Made by a program: the position numbers and the translations under genes
Shown: piece after piece, positions 56,601-64,000 of the stretch
Layout of the letters: each line of letters begins with the position of its first letter
Position numbering within the stretch: position 1 is the stretch's first letter
The notes under the pieces: generated by a model
The model's database searches: none
What the model saw: the letters and a program-made list of their open reading frames with translations, nothing else
Told to the model about the DNA's origin: nothing
Assembly (NCBI GenBank): GCA_018340375.1
Contig: JAFFJZ010000002.1
Location: 48,380,001-48,444,000, forward strand
Reading direction: 5' to 3'
DNA: 64,000 bases
DNA from: Gonatopus flavifemur
Lineage: Eukaryota; Arthropoda; Insecta; Hymenoptera; Dryinidae

Positions 56601-59600
56601 AGAGAGAAAGGACAGTTTGACTAAGCGAGTATCGTTTTCACTCTGTGTGTGCGATAAGGTGAGATTGCGTTGGGCTTATCTCCCTTTTTCTTTGCCCTCG
56701 TCTTCGCAAGATTTCTTCCTATTGCTTCAACTCAGTGAAAACGAGGGTAAATATAAGTATCGGTGGATAGAAAATACGGAATAACCGTTCGTTGTAGTTG
56801 AACTGGACTTCAGAATTTGATTGAATCAGAGAGAAAAAAATCAAATTCTATAATCGTAAGATGGGAGATCGGACATCGTAAAACGCGACACGCGATGATT
56901 GAATAATTATCTTGAAAATCTTTGCAACGAAACAATCCAGAGGATAGCAATTGGAAATATCGATTGAGTATTGTTATCTCTTCGAAAGTGGAGATTATTT
57001 GTTCGTAAATCTATATCTAGATCTATTTATCTTCCGTGACGTCCTTCTCAACACTTTGAAACTAGGTAGTTTACACCAATACATGTTTTCCCGTATACTT
57101 CCGTTCTCGCTACTTCTTCATTCTTCTTCCACCCAATCCAACTAGCGAGGGTCGCCATCCAACCGTGTCTGAGATCAGGATTTTCGATGAGAACTCTGAA
57201 TTTCTTCCTTTCCATTTTCCAGTTCCTCTCCTGTCGTTTTTTTCCTTTTATTTTCCCTTCGCTTGACCCTTCTTCACGTTTGCTAACAGTGGACGTAAGA
57301 ACACACACACACACACACACATATGAGGGTACAAAGCACGTATGAGGGTGAAGAAACGAAAATATCGAAATAGACCGTAGTAGAATTTTTATAGGTTACC
57401 GTAGTGGTGTAGAAGAATTAGACGTAGCTCAATAAGGATGACAGAATGGATGAAAGTAAATGGAAAGAATGTTCTGCGCAAGATCTCGATGAGGAAGATA
57501 TAAAGAGGTGTGAATGAAAATCGAGCGATCGAATGAAATACTCTTCGATTTTCGTGCATGGGTTGTTATCGTATCTCGCACAGGGGACACGTGTATGGGT
57601 TTATTACGAGGGTATCACGAGAGTTGAGTTATCAGAATTATCGTTGAATCGTTGGAAATATTATGATATATTTTCGAGGGTGAGACAACGGAGATATTTA
57701 TTTTCCTTTTGGAACTCAATGTCGGTTGCAGTTATTTTTATCTTCTGATAAAAATTTCATAAAGTCTTTTCTGATCCCTCATGAAGGATACTGATAAAGA
57801 GATATCGGTTCAGGAAGACCGATCAGTTTCTAGTTCAGAATGAAATACATGTGAAGTGTATTTTTCTTTTATGAAAATAATATAATATGAGGAGTTGATC
57901 AATCTTTTCTCGGTGGACACGAAGTAATTTGTTCAAACTATTCATTTCTCGTGTGAATCATGGAATAACAAAACCATTTTCTCAGCATATCTTTCGCTGG
58001 AAGGGAATGTCTCTCAATAATTCACTTAAAACAGGTCATCCCACGGATTGGCACAGAGACGATGTGGAGAATCGGGCGAAGTTTGTGTCATACGGTGGTT
58101 TAACTAGGTCATGTTTATCCATGTCATATTATTTGGAGTCTGATTTATGCACCCACATATATTATCTTGTAATATAGTATCCACGGACAGATATAAGCTG
58201 TGAACTTCGTGTGATCCAAGATGTATTGATCCACCCTTAAACGCTATTCACTGGGCACAAAATCATGATACATTGCGGTACATAGAATGGTAATGACATT
58301 TTGAATACGATTTGAATGAAAGAAATTAACTATTAATGGTACAGCAGGCGACAAATATCGTCCAAGTTCCTTTAATTGTCGAAACTCAATGTCATCTATT
58401 CTTATTATCAAGCGAAATTGTAATTTCAAATCAAATTTTCCGTGCAAGAATTTAAGGTTGTATAAAGTAAATTTACAAAATATATTTTCACTGTAAAAAA
58501 TATGGGGAATTGTTTTTCCATAAAAACTGAAGGATTTTTCCAACACTTTGAAGAATTATTTTGTTTTTTGAGTGTTGAATCCTCTCCACATGAAGAGAAA
58601 TCTACCAAATCATGGTGGAAAAATCCCCATTTATGTAGAAACTTTGCTGCCACCATTTTTTAGAGGGAAATGCCATAATTATTTCTCAAAGTGTAAAGTC
58701 AGAATAAGTAAGCGAACACAAATATTTGAAATTCCGATATTGATAACTTCCAGATATAATATGGGAAGTCAAAAAGTCAGTTTTTTTTTTTCAACAGAGG
58801 GTCAAAAATGTCGATTAAAAACAAGTCAATTCCTTCCGGCATTTTAAACCGATTTCTGCCATCCTCGGTTCTTTGTTTTTCACAATTGTTGATTACTGAT
58901 ACCTCTCAAACGGTGTGAACGAATCCATTCATTCCCACACAGGAGGTGTAAAAGAGAGTGGTCTTCCAAATGGAACATCAATCAGGAAGAATTGACTGAA
59001 TTAATGAAACTTGAACAAACGAATCTCCTTTTGAAAACTCTCAATAACTCAATGTGATCCACATCCTAAAAGATTATTGAAATTCATCCCATTCACCGAC
59101 AATAGCCGCACAGACAATACCTGTATCCAACAATTGACGAGTATCGTTTTGTACATCAACTTGAATATTCACTCACAATATCGATAATCTTTCGATACAT
59201 TTAATATCTATGCAAAATAAATTCGAAACACTGCATTGTTTGCAACAATACACTTCGCAACAGGATGAAATTACATAAATTAGAAAAATCTTTCGGCGAA
59301 GAACGGTGAATGTATTTCCCTCGGGGAATGATTTGCTTAAATTTTTAGTATATGAGAATCTATGTTCATTATTCTTATCCAAATGTATATTGATTCACAT
59401 TCATCGAGCATTCCTATCAGAAATTCCATACGAAATACGTTGGAAATCAATTTATTCGAATAATGTAATCTATTACCTATTTGATTATACGAAACCTCTT
59501 GCTCCCCTGTTCACGTTATCAAGTTCAGCAACAGAGAATTTATATCGATGAAGTTATATCTGAATTTATTTTTCTCCCATTTTATAAGTTGTCGCGAATT

Positions 59601-62600
59601 TCAGAGTGACGTGAAAATTAAAATATAGAGTTTGAGTTGAATTTAATCATTTTTATCCATGGTTTTTTCATAAAAGTCCATCAGCGTCAAAGTTTTAAGC
59701 TAGTGCAGAGCGAAGAGTGTTGAATATTCATGAATTTTGTAGGTTATATTTCAAATGGAGTCATAGATCAAAAGAGAAAGAGCGTCAAAGAGGGAGAAGG
59801 CGTACATTGGGAGGTTGAAATGATTGATTTCGGTTTGTTATATTTCAATGTACATGCGTGAATTTACCCTATTGATGTCATTGAGTTGTTTGAAGGGGGT
59901 CAATTATTGCTGTATCTCACAATCCTGCGATCTTCCAATATTTCCTTACAGTAAAAATTTTACTTTCCTATATGTTGCGCTTCACTTCCACTTCTCGTTT
60001 TTTCCTTCAAATTTTGATAAATTCTATAAACAATCCTTCACGAATTTGACTTGAGGTCTTTTATTACAATCAGAATCATTGCAGTTTGGAATAGATAGAC
60101 GTTTCTCATCCGAATGACGATTACATATACTAACGATGATGCTGTAGAACTACTGTGGAACATAAACATGAGTTCAATCAATATCGTGTGAATGAAGAGG
60201 ATCCGTGTCCATTTGTCATAATATTGCAGACACGTTGGTATCAGTTATGAAGGAAGTCACAGGTGCTCGTTCAGGCTGCGGAATGATATTTCAAACGCGT
60301 ATTTGCGTATCATTACATAAATCGATTTATTTATAAATAATACAAAATCATCAATTCTTTTCACATTCATCGAAGATCGATTCCAGCGATTGAATTATTT
60401 CCCATACAACTCGAAACGAAAGAGAAATATTCGAGAGTTAATGAAATACGAGACTCCTGAGAGGAAAATAAAAGAGAGGAACAGTTGAACACGTTGTAGC
60501 GATAAGTGAATTTGTTTGACACTGTGGAGTGAATTGAGCAGTTCTTCCTCTGGTCTCGCATTTATCGTCAACACGAAGGAGAAAAACAGAGCTGTAGGCG
60601 ATACGTCACTATTGGAAGAACCCTCGGTACGTATAATCTAGATAAGCTATAGAGTTCAGCCAAAGAACCAGGTCAGCGGACAACGGTCTCAGGTTCTCGC
60701 GATTTCTTCCACCAACGCATCACCTATACTCCAGAGATGACTTGATTCTCAACTGGGTTGGCTCCGAATCTACTCGATTCCATGTCGATTTTCTGTCACG
60801 CAACTGAGATGACAACAGAAACTAAAAAATGACCACGACGCTTCTTAAAGTCACTTGGATGTTTGCTGGAAGTTAATCGATATGACGTGAATCCTCGGAA
60901 AACCTCGATTTGAAAAACTTGGAAGAAATTTCTGCGAATGCTGATTTCGTATAAAACCATTATTTTCTTCTATCGATAGTACGTGCTTGCTTTGTAAATT
61001 TTCAAATTATGAATATTCTTCTCTCATTTGAAATTCATCCAACGTCTTCTTATCCCTGATCCCAGTCAAGACGAACGATCATATAGTACTACACAGAACA
61101 ATTTATTATCTAAAATTGATATTAAACTGGAGAATTCAACGATCGGGACGTGGAATGGACGGCTGGAGTTTACGCAGGAACAAGGTCAACGAATAAATCT
61201 CCTTCTTGAGAACTTTTATTGTTGGTATATGAGTTTAAACGAGCGAATTCACTATTGTTATCTTGCCATCGACGCGATCAACGGAAGAAGAAATATTAAT
61301 GAGTTCATTTTCTCTGTTATCACGACAGAACATTTCTAATTTGTTTGGATAAAGAAACGAGTGAAATGAATGAAAAAACAAAGTTCTATCCAACAGGAGA
61401 CACGTTTTCAAAAAACTTTACTACTTAACTGTTCTTTGGTCTTTATTTGATTGTTTTTGCGTCCACTTCTTTCATTCGGAAAAGTGTATAGACTTTGGCT
61501 GCCTATACAGATCCTATACGGATCCTCAGATTGGTTCAATTAACGAAGAAAAAGCGTGCAGTCTCGTAACTCTTGATTACTTTGAAGTTGATTGGCTCAT
61601 GGATTGTTGGTATTGAAGCAATTATGACTGGTTCCTTAGATAGAAAATAATTACATGTAGAATTTCATATCGTACTCCATTTTCAAATCCCACGCACAGT
61701 TTATAACCCAGACATGTTTATAGTTTCCAACAATGAGAATGAGATACCGTCGATCATCATAAGGGGTCAGGTTATACGATTGAACGATTGAAATGTACTG
61801 TTCAACAAGCTGATAACTGAGCGTTCTTCTCTCTTTCCCTGATATTCATTTTTCTCGTATATATCAGATTCCAGAGAAGGGGTCGCAAGAAAATCGGTAG
61901 TACACAACAGAGAAGATGAAAGAAGTAATGAGAAAACTCTTGCGGAGATGAAGCGTATGAAATTCAGTGTTCTTCATCGCGTTGTCCTTCTTTTTCCTCT
62001 ATCGGTGTACGTCGACGAACGTGAGAAGATATTCAAGACATGTATGCGGTACAAAAGCTGAAGAAAGAAACGTATTCTAAGACGTCGATAGTCGAATAGG
62101 AGACACGATTCTTTTTATATTCGACAATTCTTGAAGTTTTCCACTTTTCTCAACTCATTCCCCGCCCTGTATTTTCCTTGTCTGTTTTATTATTGCCAGT
62201 ATATCTCAACACACAGTTGAGTGGTAATCTTGATGTTCTGATACTTCACATGCTTTGAGAATAAAGTTCTAGTAATGACTATCGTAATGTATAGCAGTTG
62301 AGAACAAGTTCAAACGTACAATACAGTGTACGTTACGAATCCTCTCACGAATGCAAATAATTATAAAATATGCAAGTTCAGCGAACACCAAAGGAATTCT
62401 TTTTTTCCATCGTGGAGATGTTTTGCTTTTCTACCTTTTTCTTTTTTTTATTAATTATTTCATCCGATATCGTTTAATCTCAAGCAGAAACTCCAATCGA
62501 TTGCAATGTAATCTATTAAATCGAGTGGAGCTAGAGCTGCATTCCAGCTTCGATATTGCGAGAGAGCTACGATAGAGGGAAGAAGGAGAAGAAGAAGAAG

Positions 62601-63683
62601 GAGAAGAAGAGTACAAGGAGGATAGATGGATTAAAATGAAGACAGGAGAGAAAGTGGAAACAGCGGATGGAGGATGTGGAATTAAGTGAAACGCGAACTG
62701 GCAACTGTTACGATCGATAGACAAAAATGTAGTTATTAGAGGATTGTAGAGCGATGGAAATTCAATTTTTTCTCCCAACAGAGATTCATCTGGTTTTATT
62801 TATCATATCCTTTTTTTCCCGCGGCAATCGATTTTTAGAAATAGAGAGGAAAAGAATTTTAGGAGAGTGTTCAAAGCGAATGACTATAAAGACCTTTCTG
62901 TGTTGATGTCATGTAAAAAGGGTGAAAAAATTCAATTATTCCAGTCACTCAAAATGATGTGCTCTGCACTATATAATGTGTTACAGGTATTTGATTTCAT
63001 AATACGTGTAAGGATTCGAACGGAATAGTTATGAGAGAATCTCGAAAGCGCATAAACGAGAGAACGTAGGTATTCATATTCTCCATAAATGAGTATATTC
63101 CAAGGAGGAATAACATCTCAAGGTATGAGAGCATGCTAAATGGATGAAAAATTGTATCTCCGCCAACGATTGAAAGCTAAACAGTTGAATGGAATAAAAT
63201 ATACTGGATGAATGAGATAAAATTTACTGCGATGAAATTTGTTATGAAACATTCAAATTACATGCTTATTTAAAGTGCTCCTTTCTGACTTGAGGGTATT
63301 AAATTCAGCGGGATTATGTATTTATTACCTATCTGTAGTATTCCGAATGAATTTGATCTCTGTTGGAAGCAAAATATTAATTCATTTTGCTGAGTTATTT
63401 TACGGTTAGGGGTCAACAAATGGTTCAATTATACGACAAAGTTTGGAGCGGTTCCGGGATAAACTTAATGAAATCTTGGTTCCCAACTGGGTCTGAAAAT
63501 CAAAACCTGGTCTCGATGCTTGCCAAGATAAATGATTCAATCTCGAACTAGCATTCCCCAATAATTTTGTCAATACTTATACCACACTCCTGTTACCCAA
63601 GTAGAAATTATCTTTTATACAACACTGACAGGAAAACGACCTGATTGAAACACTCGTGGTCGCAATAACTTGAAATCTGGTTC
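53629..63683. other. 10-kb stretch free of recognisable transposons and genes
   Basis: In contrast to the rest of the window, I saw no inverted-repeat ends, TSDs or transposase fragments here. The longest frames (149 codons on the minus strand at 54159-54608; 137 codons on the plus strand at 56371-56784) have no recognisable domain. An AC microsatellite lies at 57300-57321 and a GAA/GGA-rich tract at 62577-62615. The texture (pyrimidine- and purine-rich runs, mixed composition) resembles long insect introns or 5' gene-flanking DNA, but no splice-linked exon could be shown. Confidence 0.5.
57300..57321. repeat. AC microsatellite
   Basis: Ten or more AC dinucleotides followed by ATATGAGGG. Confidence 0.9.
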
Positions 63684-63990
63684 GATTCACCAGGAAATGT
63701 GATTGTGATTTCCAAAAAAAGCGGTTGAAGCGAAAATTAACTACATTTTCCAGGTTAGAAACACCAGCCCTAGCAGAAATCACTCTGGTAATTCTCTAGG
63801 CCTTGCGAGGCCTCACCAGGCCCTTGTGAGGGACTTGCAAGGCCTCGTAAGGCCTTGTAATCGCCTAGAGAATGACCAGAGTGATTTATACTAGGGAGAG
63901 TCTTTTCTTGGTGTAATAACCTAGAAGATGTAGTTAATTTTTGCTTCAACCACTTTTTCTAGACATCACAATCACATTTCCTGGTGAATC
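63684..63990. mobile_element. Palindromic element at the right window edge
   Basis: The arms (63684-63830 and 63840-63990) share GATTCACCAGGAAATGTGAT, GTGATTTCCA/TGTCTAG, GGTTGAAGC, AAAATTAACTACAT, ATCACTCTGGT and ATTCTCTAGGC. The centre holds repeated AGGCCTTGCGAGGCCT-like units. Pairing weakens just outside 63684 and 63990, and the window ends at 64000, so the true termini may lie outside. A 68-codon minus-strand frame is palindrome-driven. Confidence 0.75.
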
Positions 63991-64000
63991 AGACAAGAAT

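Noticed and set aside
56371..56784. 137-codon frame downstream of a TATAAAAA at about 56320, with AAG|GTGAGA at about 56657 resembling a splice donor
   Set aside because: A TATA-like string and one donor-like hexamer are common by chance. The translated sequence is Ser/Phe/Leu-rich without a domain, so neither a promoter nor a gene is claimed.
1..64000. CRISPR arrays, operons, bacterial or phage features
   Set aside because: No regularly spaced identical repeats with unique spacers and no dense coding. All signals are eukaryotic.

Overview
This is animal, almost certainly insect, nuclear DNA: AT-rich, no operons, and dominated by eukaryotic transposons. Two mariner elements, a truncated LINE, hAT-, pogo- and TTAA-type non-autonomous elements and tRNA-derived modules are present. 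The species cannot be fixed from the sequence. A holometabolous insect genome is plausible, because an irritans-type (Himar1-like) mariner and abundant MITEs are typical there, but this is inference. I found no host protein-coding exon I could defend. The window reads as intergenic or long-intron DNA filled with transposon remnants.

Layout. 1-2.35 kb: nothing recognisable. 2.36-4.84 kb: a long-TIR, TA-flanked element whose left arm is split by a broken irritans mariner. 5.12-6.28 kb: a TA-flanked element with a truncated pogo/Tigger-like HTH fragment. 7.29-8.99 kb: a hAT-like element with a perfect 8-bp target duplication, holding a second element that holds a third. 9.3 kb: a hairpin MITE. 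13.17-15.84 kb: a long-TIR 'CCCA' element carrying an apparently intact mariner (353-aa DD34D transposase). 16.1-17.3 kb: two hAT-like MITEs. 17.6-19.0 kb: a 5'-truncated, frameshifted LINE. 19.5-20.9 kb: a large element with a tRNA-like module. 24.7-28.4 kb: a MITE, an element with a transposase C-terminal fragment (tentatively Mutator-like), a degenerate 70-bp tandem array and an AACGTT-rich CCCA element. 30.7 kb: a decayed LINE endonuclease fragment. 32.9-34.6 kb: GATGTC- and AGCTG-repeat elements and a second tRNA-like module. 35.55-36.42 kb: two palindromic MITEs abutting over one shared TTAA. 37.5-53.6 kb: scattered palindromic MITEs (37.5, 43.6, 47.6, 49.4, 50.3, 51.6, 53.0 kb), a 186-bp duplication and one unrecognised 123-codon frame. 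53.6-63.68 kb: about 10 kb in which I see no transposon, a clear contrast with the rest. 63.68 kb to the end: a palindromic element close to the right edge.

How the parts work together. There is no pathway here. The biology is transposon succession: autonomous mariners landed inside older foldback elements, and short MITEs landed inside larger ones. Two recurrent groups stand out. One has termini CCCA...TGGG always flanked by AT, with family-specific subterminal repeats. The other has CACTG/CACGG termini with 2-bp flanking duplications that are often TA but also AG, TG and CT. Neither could be placed with certainty from sequence alone.
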